Source of the DNA: Gallionellaceae bacterium
Lineage (GTDB): Bacteria > Pseudomonadota > Gammaproteobacteria > Burkholderiales > Gallionellaceae
Length of the DNA: 39,510 nt
Direction: 5' to 3'
Assembly (NCBI GenBank): GCA_009773615.1
Contig: WSYA01000016.1
Span: 1-39,510, forward strand
The notes under the pieces are model-generated. The model worked only from the letters and a program-made list of their open reading frames with translations, made no database searches and was not told the DNA's origin. How positions within the stretch are numbered: position 1 is the stretch's first letter; the number at the start of each line of letters is the position of its first letter. A program made the position numbers and the translations under genes. Shown piece after piece: positions 19,268-29,821 of the stretch.

Positions 19268-20728
19268 TTATCTTTGCCAAAAACGCGGCGTGAACAAGAT
19301 TAGTACGGTAAATATTTCAAGCCGCCCGATAAGCATGGCTAAAGTGCATACCCAAGTTTGAAAATCGCTTAGCCCTGCATAATTGCTGGCGGGGCCAACC
19401 GTCCCCAATCCGGGTCCGCAGTTGTTTATCGACGCCAGTACCGCCGTGAATGCCGAGATAAAGTCCATGCCGCTGATAAGCAGCACAAAGGTGAGTGTAA
19501 CGACTGTCATAAAATAGAGAAAGATGAAACCCAGTACAGCGAATACGATGTTGTTGGCTACAACATGCCCGCCAATCTTCATCGGGTTGATTGCCGACGG
19601 ATGCAGCAGCTTGAGAAATTCCCTGCCCGCCTGTTTGAACAACACCAATGTACGAATCATTTTAATGCCACCGCCGGTGGAGCCGGCGCTCGCCACCGTT
19701 GCAGTCAAAAACATCATCCACAACGGGGCAAAAATAGGCCACTGGGCATAATCGACACTGGAGTAACCCGAACTGGTTGCAATTGAAACCAGGTTGAAAC
19801 TGGCATGTCGCAATGCTGTCCAAAAATCAGTATAGATACCATTCCACCACAGATAGAAAGCGATCCCCAAACAGCTTCCAAGTATTAGACCTAATGTGGG
19901 CAATGCTTCCGGATCATCGCGATAAACCGTAATGCTTTTGCCGCGAAGAGCCAAAAAATGCGTGGCGAAGTTAACGACCGCGATCAACATAAATATGATC
20001 AGCACAAATTCGATCAATGGTGATTGAAAATAGCCGACGCTGGCATCATGCGTAGAGAACCCCCCCAGCCCCATTGCCGAAAAAGCATGACACACCGCAT
20101 CAAGCCATCCCATACCAGCCAATTTCAGTGCAGCTATACAGGTAACGGTAATCCCCAAATAAACCAGCCAAAGGTTACGTGCTGTCTCGGCAATGCGCGG
20201 GGTCAGAGCCGAATCTTTCATCGGACCCGGCGTTTCTGCCTTGAATAATTGGCGTCCCCCGATACCAAGCAGCGGCAAGATTGCGACTGCCAGCACGATG
20301 ATTCCCAAACCTCCCAGCCAATTAAGCTCGTGCCGCCAGACATTGACAGCCGCTGGCAAACCATCTAGTCCGACCATTACAGTTGAACCCGTCGTTGTCA
20401 GGCCTGACATCGTCTCAAAATAGGCATCTGTGAATGACATACCAGGCAAAACCAGAAGCAGAGGAATCGTGGCAAAAGCCGGCATCGCCGTCCACATGCC
20501 CACCACCAGCAAATAACCGTGGCGGATCGACAGCTCCCCCTTATAACGACGGGTAAACAGCCACATCAATAATCCCAAAGCTGCGGTCCAAATCATCGCC
20601 AGCAAAAAATCTATTGCTACGGACGGATCACCATAGATCACTGCCGTTGTGATTGGCATGATATACGCGATACTGAACACCACCAGCAACAAGCCCAGCG
20701 CGTGGACAACGGTAAGAAGGCGTTTCAT
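19268..20728 (-). CDS. trkH: Trk potassium uptake protein TrkH
   Basis: A 486-residue inner-membrane K+ translocating subunit with four membrane-pore-membrane repeats. The selectivity-filter loops are visible as TTTGSTVM, GGFSTHDAS, TSSGYSSVD and NCGPGLGTVGP. Length is typical. Its ATG directly abuts the trkA stop (TAAATG), so the pair is coupled. TrkH conducts K+ under control of the TrkA ring. The 3' end converges on the plus-strand riboswitch at 19062-19162 with only about 105 bases between, and I see no clear rho-independent terminator there. Confidence 0.96.
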   Translation of the reverse strand: MKRLLTVVHALGLLLVVFSIAYIMPITTAVIYGDPSVAIDFLLAMIWTAALGLLMWLFTRRYKGELSIRHGYLLVVGMWTAMPAFATIPLLLVLPGMSFTDAYFETMSGLTTTGSTVMVGLDGLPAAVNVWRHELNWLGGLGIIVLAVAILPLLGIGGRQLFKAETPGPMKDSALTPRIAETARNLWLVYLGITVTCIAALKLAGMGWLDAVCHAFSAMGLGGFSTHDASVGYFQSPLIEFVLIIFMLIAVVNFATHFLALRGKSITVYRDDPEALPTLGLILGSCLGIAFYLWWNGIYTDFWTALRHASFNLVSIATSSGYSSVDYAQWPIFAPLWMMFLTATVASAGSTGGGIKMIRTLVLFKQAGREFLKLLHPSAINPMKIGGHVVANNIVFAVLGFIFLYFMTVVTLTFVLLISGMDFISAFTAVLASINNCGPGLGTVGPASNYAGLSDFQTWVCTLAMLIGRLEIFTVLILFTPRFWQR

Positions 20729-22102
20729 TTAGAAAAATCCGATGTTTACTTGGAACAGCTTCTCAACTTTGCTGATCATCTTCTTGTTGATGACAAAGAC
20801 GATGACGTGATCTTCCGACTCGATCAAGCGGTCATGATGCCCCATGATGACTTCGCCGTTGCGCACGATGGCACCGATGGTCGCGCCCGCGGGCAAGTCG
20901 ATCTCGTCGATACGGCGGCCGACTACACGCGAAGATTGACGATCGCCATGCGCCACCAGCTCCAGCGCTTCCGCCGCACCGCGCCGCAGGGAATGCACCG
21001 CCGCCACGTCACCCTGGCGCACATACGCCAATAGCGAACCAATAGTGACGTGCGCCGGAGAAAGCGCGATGTCGATCTTGCCGCCCTGCACCAACCCCAC
21101 ATAAGCGCTGCGATTAATCAGTGAAATCACTTTGCGTGCGCCAGCTTTTTTCGCCAGCAGCGAAGACATAATATTGTTTTCATCATCGTTGGTAAGTGCG
21201 CAAAACACATCGACATCACCTGCACGTTCAGTCTCTAAAAGACTTTCATCCGTACCGTCACCCTGCAACACCAGCGCATGGGTAAGCTCTCCGGCCAATT
21301 TTTCGCAGGCTTTTTTATTGAACTCGATAAGTTTGACCTGATAGTCATGCTCCAGCGACAAAGCCAAACGCCGACCGATATTGCCGCCTCCCACGATCAT
21401 CACGCGTTTGGCGGGCTTGTCCATGCGCCGCAATTCTTTCATGACGTTGCGGATGTTTTCGCTCGCGGCGATAAAAAAGATCTCGTCACCGTCCTCGATC
21501 ATTGTGCTGCCTTCCGGGCTGATGGCGTGGTCATGACGGAAGATCGCCGCCACGCGCGCATCGACCTGCGGCATATGTGTGCGCAAGTATTTCAGTTCGC
21601 GCCCGACCAACGGTCCTCCCTCGAACGCGCGCACCGCCACCAAAGAGACTTTCCCATCCGCAAATTCCAGCACTTGTAATGCTTCCGGGAACTCGATGAG
21701 CTTGCGAATGTAGTCGGTAAGTATCTGTTCCGGGCAGATAGAGAAGTCCACACAGAAATTCTCCGGGGAAAATATCTCGGGGTGAGCCAGATAATCAACG
21801 GAACGGATACGCGCGATGCGCGTCGGGGTATTAAACAAGCTTGCGGCCAGCTTGCATGCCACCATGTTCACTTCGTCGCTTTGCGTCACTGCCAGCAGCA
21901 TATCCGCATCGGCAAGTCCCGCCTGCTTTAATACGCTGGGATGCGAGGCATTGCCCACCAGAGTGCGCAGATCGAGACGATTTTGCAGCGCGTACAATTT
22001 TGCAGCATCGGTATCTACTACTGTGATGTCATTGGCTTCGCTGACCAGACTCTCCGCCACCGTCGAGCCGACTTGCCCGGCCCCCAAAATCAATATCTTC
22101 AC
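20729..22102 (-). CDS. trkA: Trk system potassium uptake regulatory protein TrkA
   Basis: A 457-residue cytosolic protein with two RCK/KTN halves. The first Rossmann motif is ILGAGQVGSTVAESL at residues 4-18 with the acidic VVDTD; the second is MIVGGGNIGRRLALSL near residues 234-250. Each half is followed by a TrkA-C-like domain. It binds NAD(H) and nucleotides and gates TrkH. It is the third gene of the 23500-to-19268 minus-strand cluster, starting 22 bases after the inositol-phosphatase-like gene, and abuts trkH. Confidence 0.96.
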   Translation of the reverse strand: MKILILGAGQVGSTVAESLVSEANDITVVDTDAAKLYALQNRLDLRTLVGNASHPSVLKQAGLADADMLLAVTQSDEVNMVACKLAASLFNTPTRIARIRSVDYLAHPEIFSPENFCVDFSICPEQILTDYIRKLIEFPEALQVLEFADGKVSLVAVRAFEGGPLVGRELKYLRTHMPQVDARVAAIFRHDHAISPEGSTMIEDGDEIFFIAASENIRNVMKELRRMDKPAKRVMIVGGGNIGRRLALSLEHDYQVKLIEFNKKACEKLAGELTHALVLQGDGTDESLLETERAGDVDVFCALTNDDENNIMSSLLAKKAGARKVISLINRSAYVGLVQGGKIDIALSPAHVTIGSLLAYVRQGDVAAVHSLRRGAAEALELVAHGDRQSSRVVGRRIDEIDLPAGATIGAIVRNGEVIMGHHDRLIESEDHVIVFVINKKMISKVEKLFQVNIGFF

Positions 22103-22124
22103 TTCGCCCCCTTTGCTGTCAGCC

Positions 22125-22946
22125 TTATTGGTGCTCTCTCAGCCACGTCTTCCATTGAAGAAACAAAGCCGGATCGAGCGAGGCGATCACCGAGCGGTTC
22201 CACACGTCGCCCCGGTTGAAATCATCCTGCTCCAAACTGCACGCACTGCCCCCGGCTTCTTGCAACACCAGCGAGCCCGCCGCGTAGTCCCATAATTTTT
22301 GGCCGCCGTGCAGATACACGTCATAACGCCCGGCAGCGGTATAACACCAATCCAGCGTGCTTGCGCCAAAATTGCGTTGCGAGCAATACGGCTGGCCAGC
22401 GGCAAGCTGAGCGGCAAGCTGAGCGGCAAGTTTGGCGCTAAGACGCTTCATATCCACATTGGCCAGCGCATCGTTCAGGTTTTTAGCCACGTTGCGCCCC
22501 ACCAGCTTTGTGCCGTTCAGGAAAGCGCCGCGCCCTAGCTCGGCAGCGAAAGTCTCTTTGGCCACCGGGTCGTAGACCACTCCCAAAGTGCTGTGGCCTT
22601 CGCGTATCAACGCTACGGATATCGCAAAATACGGCAAGCCGCGCACGAAGTTCGTCGTGCCATCTATCGGGTCGATGCACCACACACCTTGCGCTCCTTC
22701 AGCCCAGCGCGCCACCTGCTCTTTTTCGCTCATTTCCTCGCCGATCACCGGCACGTTGAGAATGGCTTGCAGCTTGCGCGTCAACGCTTCCTGCGCCGCG
22801 AGATCAGCATCGGTGCACAGACTGCCGTCATCCTTGTGATGCAGCGCCACTTTCATATAGCGCGGCATGATCTCTTCCGCCGCGACCAGCTTCACCGCCG
22901 CGATTACCGCCTTCATCATCGCGCTTTGGCCTGTTGCACGGGTCAT
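22125..22946 (-). CDS. Inositol-monophosphatase family protein
   Basis: A 273-residue Mg2+-dependent phosphatase of the IMPase/SuhB/CysQ superfamily. The metal-binding motifs are present: GEEMSEKE, DPIDGTTNFVRG (near residues 90-103), and WDYAAGSLVLQEAGG near the end. I choose ATG 22946 because it overlaps the stop of the thioredoxin-like gene by four bases (ATGA); the ORF could also start at 22961. Substrate (inositol phosphate, histidinol phosphate or PAP) cannot be told from sequence. A run of AAQL repeats lies at about residues 171-182. It is followed by trkA after 22 bases. Confidence 0.9.
   Translation of the reverse strand: MTRATGQSAMMKAVIAAVKLVAAEEIMPRYMKVALHHKDDGSLCTDADLAAQEALTRKLQAILNVPVIGEEMSEKEQVARWAEGAQGVWCIDPIDGTTNFVRGLPYFAISVALIREGHSTLGVVYDPVAKETFAAELGRGAFLNGTKLVGRNVAKNLNDALANVDMKRLSAKLAAQLAAQLAAGQPYCSQRNFGASTLDWCYTAAGRYDVYLHGGQKLWDYAAGSLVLQEAGGSACSLEQDDFNRGDVWNRSVIASLDPALFLQWKTWLREHQ
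22398..22433 (-). repeat. Three tandem 12-base units inside the IMPase-like gene
   Basis: AGCGGCAAGCTG is repeated at 22398-22409 and 22410-22421, and a third, end-diverged copy is at 22422-22433. Because 12 is a multiple of three the frame is preserved, giving repeated Ala-Ala-Gln-Leu residues. Copy number could vary by slippage. Confidence 0.8.
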
Positions 22947-23500
22947 GCTTGCTCTTTCCATTTGATCGAACAGCCCATGCTGGCGAGCTGCTCGCGCGGG
23001 CCCTGGCCGGTCTGCGCCACTTGTAGCATGGCATTGAACAGATCGCGCGGCGCATCCGCCACTGCTTCTTTGCGCGAGGCATCCAGACGCCCGCGATATT
23101 GCAATTCCAGCTTGGCGTTAAAACCGAAGAAATCCGGCGTGCATACCGCGCCGTAATCCTTGGCAATCTGCTGCGTCTCGTCCCACACGTACGGGAAAGG
23201 ATAGTCGTACTGCTGCGCGATGAGCCGCATATTGTCGAACGAATCTTCGGCGTAGTCGGCGGGATCGTTGGACATGATCGCGATACTGTTGATGCCGTGC
23301 TGCTGCAGTTCGCGCACATCGCGCATGATGCGCTCGCGGATCGATTTGACGTAAGGGCAATGGTTGCAAATGAACATCACCAGCAGACCGTTTTTGCCGC
23401 GCGCGCTTTCCAGAGAATGGCGCCTGCCATCCACCCCCAACAGGTCGAAAGGACGCGCCTTCCAACCAAAATCGCACAACGGCGGTTGTAAACTAACCAT
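22943..23500 (-). CDS. Thioredoxin-family (AhpC/TSA-like) protein
   Basis: A 185-residue protein with a thioredoxin fold of the redoxin type. The core begins LLVMFICNHCPYVKSIRERI, where CNHC is a CxxC motif at about residues 45-48. It continues with DPADYAEDSF, YPFPYVWDETQQIAKDYGAVCTPDFFGF (cis-proline TP preceded by a cysteine) and a C-terminal helix. It matches the widespread thioredoxin family proteins of about 185-190 residues that lack a signal peptide. It is the first gene of the cluster and is divergent from rsmE across 76 bases. Confidence 0.88.
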   Translation of the reverse strand: MVSLQPPLCDFGWKARPFDLLGVDGRRHSLESARGKNGLLVMFICNHCPYVKSIRERIMRDVRELQQHGINSIAIMSNDPADYAEDSFDNMRLIAQQYDYPFPYVWDETQQIAKDYGAVCTPDFFGFNAKLELQYRGRLDASRKEAVADAPRDLFNAMLQVAQTGQGPREQLASMGCSIKWKEQA

Positions 23501-23576
23501 CTAAATTCTCCTAAAACCACAAATATTTTTGGAGGCGTTATATTATCACGTCCAAGCATCCACTCCGAATCCAGCC

Positions 23577-24314
23577 ATGTCCGCACCACGCTTCTATTGC
23601 CCGCCCCCGTTGCCGTTGAGCACCAACTTCGAGCTCCCTGCCGCTGCCGCGCATCATGCCAGCCGCGTATTACGCTTGCGCGTCGGCGATGCGGTGCAAA
23701 TATTCGACGGTATCGGCAACGCACTGGATGCCACCATCAACGAGATCAGCGGCAAACGCGTAGTGCTCGGCAACCTGCAAACCTGCATGGTGCAACAGGA
23801 ATCCGGCCTGCGCATCATATTGGCGCAAGCCATGTGCGGCAGCGACAAAATGGACTGGATCGTGCAAAAGGCCACTGAACTCGGGGTCAGCGAAATTTTG
23901 CCGGTACAGACCCAGCGTAGCGTGGCGAAGCTCAGCGGCGCGCGCGCCGAAAAACGCACCGAGCATTGGCGCAGCGTCGCCATCTCGGCCTGCGAACAAT
24001 GCGGACGCAACGACCTGCCACAGATCCATGCCCCGCAAGAGTTGGACACATGGTTGCTGTCGGTGCGCAACATGGTCGGCAGCAAATTCATCTTGCTACC
24101 GGGCGGCGCCACCCAATTGCAAGCTCAGCCCAAGCCCAAAATTAGTGCCACTCTGGTGATAGGCCCTGAAGGCGGCTTCAGCGCCGACGAAGCCAACATC
24201 GCCCAGCAGATGGGCTTCGCCCCCGTCCTGCTCGGCCCGCGCGTGCTGCGCACTGAGACAGCCGCCATCGCCGGAATCAGCGCGCTGCAAACCCTGTGGG
24301 GAGATTTCTCATAG
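23577..24314 (+). CDS. rsmE: 16S rRNA (uracil-1498-N3)-methyltransferase RsmE
   Basis: A 245-residue SPOUT methyltransferase that methylates U1498 of 16S rRNA. An N-terminal PUA-like domain (residues 1-75) starts MSAPRFYCPPPL. The SPOUT knot has IGPEGGFS and LGPRVLRTETA at the C-terminus. KATELGVSEILPVQTQRSV in the middle is also diagnostic. I choose ATG 23577 because family members start there; the open frame begins at a TTG 48 bases upstream without homology. No strong Shine-Dalgarno is visible before 23577. Confidence 0.95.
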   Translation: MSAPRFYCPPPLPLSTNFELPAAAAHHASRVLRLRVGDAVQIFDGIGNALDATINEISGKRVVLGNLQTCMVQQESGLRIILAQAMCGSDKMDWIVQKATELGVSEILPVQTQRSVAKLSGARAEKRTEHWRSVAISACEQCGRNDLPQIHAPQELDTWLLSVRNMVGSKFILLPGGATQLQAQPKPKISATLVIGPEGGFSADEANIAQQMGFAPVLLGPRVLRTETAAIAGISALQTLWGDFS

Positions 24315-24441
24315 AGACCAAATCCTCTATCATTGCGCACCTGATTGGTGCCCATCTCAGTCGACTGCACCACAATGACGCGGCGCTTTTCAGCGCACTC
24401 CCCTTGACCTATACTTTCCATCCTGTCACTTGGACGCAATC

Positions 24442-24924
24442 ATGAAGCTACGTTACATCCTAGTTCTATGGAGCCTCTGCCACATCGGTTGGGCGCAGGC
24501 CGAAATCTACAAGCGCATCGATGCCGATGGCCATGTAACCTATTCCAGCACGCCACTCAAAGGCGCAAAAAAACTCCATCTGGAGCCACTCTCCACCATG
24601 CCGCCCCCTCCCCCGCGCGCGCGCAGCAACGAAGATTCATCCGATTTCCCCCGCGTGGATTCCGCCACGCAAAAAGGCCGCGACAATTCGAGCAGGCAAA
24701 TATTGGAAGACGAACTCGCCACTGAAGAAAAGGCGCTGGCCGAGGCGCGCAAAAATCTGCAAAAAGGCAGCGAAAGTCCCGAGAACTACACCGACAAGGA
24801 CGGCAAAATATATGTCAACCTAGCCAAACAGGAAGAAAAGATGAATGCCCTGCAAAAACAGGTACAAGTGCATGAGAAGAACATCAGTGCACTCAAAACC
24901 GAACTCTCCAACCGCAACAAATAA
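24442..24924 (+). CDS. DUF4124 secreted protein with C-terminal coiled coil
   Basis: A 160-residue protein with a signal peptide (MKLRYILVLWSLCHIGWAQA, cleavage expected before EIYKRID). The DUF4124 domain follows directly (EIYKRIDADGHVTYSSTPLKG, residues 21-40). A proline-rich linker (MPPPPPRARS) leads to a charged helical tail at about residues 85-160 that looks like a coiled coil. Function of DUF4124 is unknown. ATG 24442 is chosen over an in-frame start at 24430 because the signal peptide begins there. It precedes ntrB by 39 bases, an arrangement I know from other betaproteobacteria. Confidence 0.88.
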   Translation: MKLRYILVLWSLCHIGWAQAEIYKRIDADGHVTYSSTPLKGAKKLHLEPLSTMPPPPPRARSNEDSSDFPRVDSATQKGRDNSSRQILEDELATEEKALAEARKNLQKGSESPENYTDKDGKIYVNLAKQEEKMNALQKQVQVHEKNISALKTELSNRNK

Positions 24925-24935
24925 CCGCGAATACT

Positions 24936-24953
24936 TTGGCATGCATTCTGCTT
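24936..24953 (+). promoter_or_regulatory. Candidate sigma-54 promoter overlapping the ntrB start
   Basis: TTGGCATGCATTCTGCTT has GG at 24938-24939 and GC at 24950-24951 with exactly ten bases between, as a -24/-12 promoter requires. The expected transcription start would be near 24963, one base before ATG 24964. The TGGCA half is good and the TGCT half acceptable. ntrBC control by sigma-54 and NtrC is common, but the position is unusual. Confidence 0.45.
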
Positions 24954-24963
24954 AGAGACATCC

Positions 24964-26021
24964 ATGCCCAACGCCTCCTTACCGACACTGGAACACCTCG
25001 CCACGGCCATCATCCTGCTGGACGGCGAGTCGCGCATCGCCTACCTCAACCCGGCAGCCGAGCACTCGTTCGGTTTAAGCAATACCAACCTGATCGGACA
25101 TCCGCTGCAGCATGCCTTCACGCATACCGAGCAGCTGTTTAGCGCTATCCAGTCGGCGCTTGCCAGCCATGCCAGCCACATCGAGCATGAGCTGACGCTG
25201 GGCACGCATGCGCTCGGCAACAAACTGCATCTGAGTTGCACCGCAACACCTTTGCGCCTCGGCAACTATGCTCTTTTGCTGGAGTTCCACATCATCGACC
25301 GCCCGCTGAAATTGGCGCGCGAGGAGCAAATGCTCGATCAAACACAGGCCAACCGCCTGCTGTTGCGCAATCTGGCGCACGAGATCAAAAATCCGCTGGG
25401 TGGCATACGCGGCGCCGCACAATTGCTGGAGCAGGAATTGGACAGACCCGCCTTGCGCGAATATACCCAGGTCGTCATTCAGGAAGCCGATCGCCTGCGC
25501 TCGCTGATGGAGAAGCTGCTCACCCCGCAACACGCGCCCCATTTCAGTGCGCTCAATATCCACGAGGTGTTGGAACGTGTGCGCAGCGTGGTGTTGGCGG
25601 AACTGCCGGAAGACCTGACCATCCAGCGCGACTACGATTTAAGCCTGCCCGAGTTGCACGGAGACAAGGAACAGCTGATTCAAGTAATGCTCAACATCGT
25701 GCGCAACGCGGCGCAAGCCATGCATGGCAAAGGCCAGATCGTATTGCGCACGCGCATTACGCGCCAGGTCACGCTGATGAAAAAGCTGCATCGCCTCGCG
25801 GTGATGGTGCAGATCATCGACAACGGCCCGGGTATTCCCGGCCACTTGCGCGACAAAATCTTCTACCCGCTGGTCTCCGGTCGCGCCGACGGACACGGGC
25901 TGGGACTGACGCTGGCGCAAGATTTCGTCAGCCAGCATCAAGGCAGCATCGAGTTTGAAAGCGAGCCGGGGCGCACCTGCTTTTCGGTAGTGCTCCCGCT
26001 CCCCAACTTAGGAAAACAAAC

Positions 26022-26025
<4 letters not shown>
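24964..26025 (+). CDS. glnL: Nitrogen regulation sensor kinase NtrB
   Basis: A 353-residue cytosolic histidine kinase/phosphatase that sets NtrC phosphorylation in response to PII proteins. An N-terminal PAS domain (residues 8-110; LATAIILLDGESRIAYLNPAAE) is followed by the phosphoacceptor H139 in LRNLAHEIKNPLGGIRGAAQLLEQ, N box NIVRNAAQAMHG, G1 IDNGPGIPG and G2 GHGLGLTLAQ. No membrane segment is present, as expected for NtrB. It overlaps ntrC by four bases (ATGA). A sigma-54-like site lies immediately upstream. Confidence 0.95.
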
Positions 26026-27416
<1,391 letters not shown>

Positions 27417-27552
27417 TTTTATTTTTATGCTCAAATAGATATAGATATATTTCGGCTGCATGCATGGAACTTCCGCTCTCTCAATTTGCCTTAGCTTGTA
27501 GTATCATCATCAGGGAGTTGGCAGAATTAAACGACTATTATGGAGAGCAGAC

Positions 27553-28989
27553 ATGCATCAGAAAAATTTTAAACTGGCTTCGATCACGGCGCTTATGTTG
27601 AGCAGCGCTACAGCGCTGGCTTTACCGTTCAATTCTTATGACCCGCGTTCGATGGCGATGGGTAGCGCTGGTGTCGCCGTCGGTGATCCATCCACTGCCC
27701 CGTTCTTCAACCCCGCATTGCTTACCGCTTCAGATCCCAAGCTGAAATATTCGGTTGAATTCCCGATCATTGGGGTGCGTGTATACGATCCAGGCAATAT
27801 GGAAAAGAACCTTCCGATCCTGAGCAACAATATTTCAGCCTTGAACACTTCGATCACCGCCGCGAACACCACCTCCAAAAGCACCGACCCGAACGTGATC
27901 AAGCTCTTGCCCGGCCAAATGACAACCGTGGCAAACGATATCACCAAGGTCAACAATTCTCTTTCATCCTTGAGCAACCAGCCGCTACAAGGCGAGCTTG
28001 GCGCGGCAGCGGTCATCGGCGTACCCGGTAAAGAATATGGCTTCGCTTTTTACACGGCTGCGTGGATGGCCATGGGCGGCACGCTCGAATACAACGATGC
28101 GACAACGCTCTCCAATTTGTCTTCCTCTGTTAGAGCAGCCGCAAACGCCTTGTCCGCTACGACAGGCACTGGCGCAGCTGCTTGTACTGCTGTACAGAAT
28201 GGCACCGGCACAGCTGCAGATATTACCAACTGTCTCGCTGCCGCCACAGCTATCAACAACAGCCTCGTGACCGCCCAAGGCGCCGTCAATTTTTCAACCG
28301 CCACAAGCATCGCGTCCAAAATTCATCTGCGCGGCGTCATCATTCGTGAAACAGGTCTGTCGGTCTCCCACGGCTTTGTCGTTAGCGACAAGACCTGGTC
28401 TTTGGGCATCACGCCCAAGGTCATGCAACTTGACCTGTTCGATGCCTTGTTGGCCGCCAATACCGGAAATTCTACCAGCGGGCTTACCGGCAGCGACTAT
28501 CTTGCTAAATATTCCGATTTCAACTTCGATCTGGGCGCGGCTAAAAGCTACCTCAACGGCTGGCGTACCGGTGTCACCGTGAAGAATGTACTTTCTCGCT
28601 CGTACAATTTCAAAAGAGCCCCGACACCCGGCGCTACGCCTGTAGCCATCGGCTCCACGCTGAACATCAGGCCATTGGTGCGTACCGGTGTATCGCATGA
28701 AAACGACTGGTCCACGATAGCATTCGATCTCGATTTAACGCAGAACGATCCTGCCGGTTTGGAAAACAAATCCCAATATGCGGCACTGGGCGGAGAATTA
28801 AATGCATTGGGCTGGGCACAGCTTCGCGCTGGCTATCGTGCAGACTTGCTTAATTCGGAACGCAATGTGACCTCAGTGGGACTGGGTATCTCTCCAAGAA
28901 TCCCTTACTTTAAGTTCCACGTTGATCTTGCTTACGCTTATAACAAGAATGAACGGGGTGCCTCGTTGCGATTCGGCGTGAATTTCTAA
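27553..28989 (+). CDS. TraF-like outer-membrane beta-barrel protein
   Basis: A 478-residue protein with a signal peptide (MHQKNFKLASITALML, cleavage near ALALA-LPF at residue 23). The mature start LPFNSYDPRSMAMGSAGVAVGDPSTAPFFNPAL is typical of the family annotated as conjugal transfer protein TraF (TraF_2, outer-membrane barrel related to FadL-type proteins). The C-terminus has alternating amphipathic strands and ends in phenylalanine, as outer-membrane proteins do. An Ala/Thr/Asn-rich stretch at residues 95-265 is probably a helical insertion. GGAGAG at 27541-27546 supports the start. Despite the name, no conjugation genes are nearby, so the role is unknown. A strong terminator follows. Confidence 0.85.
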   Translation: MHQKNFKLASITALMLSSATALALPFNSYDPRSMAMGSAGVAVGDPSTAPFFNPALLTASDPKLKYSVEFPIIGVRVYDPGNMEKNLPILSNNISALNTSITAANTTSKSTDPNVIKLLPGQMTTVANDITKVNNSLSSLSNQPLQGELGAAAVIGVPGKEYGFAFYTAAWMAMGGTLEYNDATTLSNLSSSVRAAANALSATTGTGAAACTAVQNGTGTAADITNCLAAATAINNSLVTAQGAVNFSTATSIASKIHLRGVIIRETGLSVSHGFVVSDKTWSLGITPKVMQLDLFDALLAANTGNSTSGLTGSDYLAKYSDFNFDLGAAKSYLNGWRTGVTVKNVLSRSYNFKRAPTPGATPVAIGSTLNIRPLVRTGVSHENDWSTIAFDLDLTQNDPAGLENKSQYAALGGELNALGWAQLRAGYRADLLNSERNVTSVGLGISPRIPYFKFHVDLAYAYNKNERGASLRFGVNF

Positions 28990-29005
28990 TCTGCGCGCAC
29001 TTGCT

Positions 29006-29042
29006 AAAAGCCCCGCCGTTTTCACGGCGGGGCTTTTTCTTT
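29006..29042. terminator. Bidirectional rho-independent terminator
   Basis: A perfect stem AGCCCCGCCGT/ACGGCGGGGCT (29009-29019 and 29023-29033) has a small loop, is preceded by AAA and followed by TTTTT. It lies between convergent ends (the TraF-like stop at 28989 and the xthA stop at 29060) and should stop transcription from both sides. Confidence 0.95.
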
Positions 29043-29059
29043 CCAGGGCACCAACTTCC

Positions 29060-29821
29060 TCAGTTCTGCACATCTGCCACCACGGGCGTATGATCGGATG
29101 GACGCTCCAGTTTGCGCGGCGATTTGTCGATCCAGCAAGAAGTGCAGTGCAATGCCTCGCTGATCAGGATGTGATCGATGCGCAAACCCATGTTGCGGCG
29201 GAACGCCATCATGCGGTAATCCCACCATGAGTAGGACTTTTCCGCCTGCTCGAATAAGCGAAAGGCATCGCGTAGTCTCAGCAGCAGCAAACCTTCAAAG
29301 GCAGACCGCTCGGGCGCGCTTACTAAAACATTTCCCGCCCACCCTTCGGGGTCGCATACATCGCGATCTTCCGGCGCGATGTTGTAATCGCCCAGCAGAG
29401 CCAGCTTTGGATACTTTTTCAGCTCTCCGGCAAGCCAGCCGTGCAATGCGGCCAGCCATTTGAGTTTGTATTGATATTTGTCTGAACCGACTTCCTGACC
29501 GTTGGGGATATACACGCACACCACGCGCACACCGTTGATGGTCGCGGCGATCACGCGCTTCTGTTCGTCCTCAAAGTCCGGAATGCCGTATTGCACATCG
29601 CCGATAGGCTCACGGCTCAGAATGGCGACGCCGTTGTAAGTTTTCTGGCCGCTGAACACGCTGTGATAACCAGCCTCAAGCAAAGCCGCCTGCGGAAAAT
29701 CTGCGTCCTGTTGCTTTGTCTCCTGCAGGCACATCACCTCCACCGGATTCGCCGTCAACCACCCAAGCAGATGCGGCAGACGCACCTTGAGCGAGTTCAC
29801 ATTCCAAGTCGCGATCTTCAT
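29060..29821 (-). CDS. xthA: Exodeoxyribonuclease III
   Basis: A 253-residue Mg2+-dependent AP endonuclease and 3'-5' exonuclease of the EEP superfamily, acting in base excision repair. Its motifs are TWNVNSLKVRLPHLLGWL (N7), CLQETKQQDADFP (catalytic glutamate), LLGDYNIAPEDRD, GLRIDHILIS and the terminal SDHTPVVAD. Length is typical. Its start overlaps the end of the DUF4124-glutaredoxin gene by four bases. It is the last gene of a minus-strand operon that begins with algH and ends at the shared terminator. Confidence 0.95.
   Translation of the reverse strand: MKIATWNVNSLKVRLPHLLGWLTANPVEVMCLQETKQQDADFPQAALLEAGYHSVFSGQKTYNGVAILSREPIGDVQYGIPDFEDEQKRVIAATINGVRVVCVYIPNGQEVGSDKYQYKLKWLAALHGWLAGELKKYPKLALLGDYNIAPEDRDVCDPEGWAGNVLVSAPERSAFEGLLLLRLRDAFRLFEQAEKSYSWWDYRMMAFRRNMGLRIDHILISEALHCTSCWIDKSPRKLERPSDHTPVVADVQN

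Noticed and set aside
27553..28989. A conjugative transfer system suggested by the TraF name
   Set aside because: The protein is of the outer-membrane TraF_2 type and no other transfer gene, relaxase or pilus gene lies nearby.
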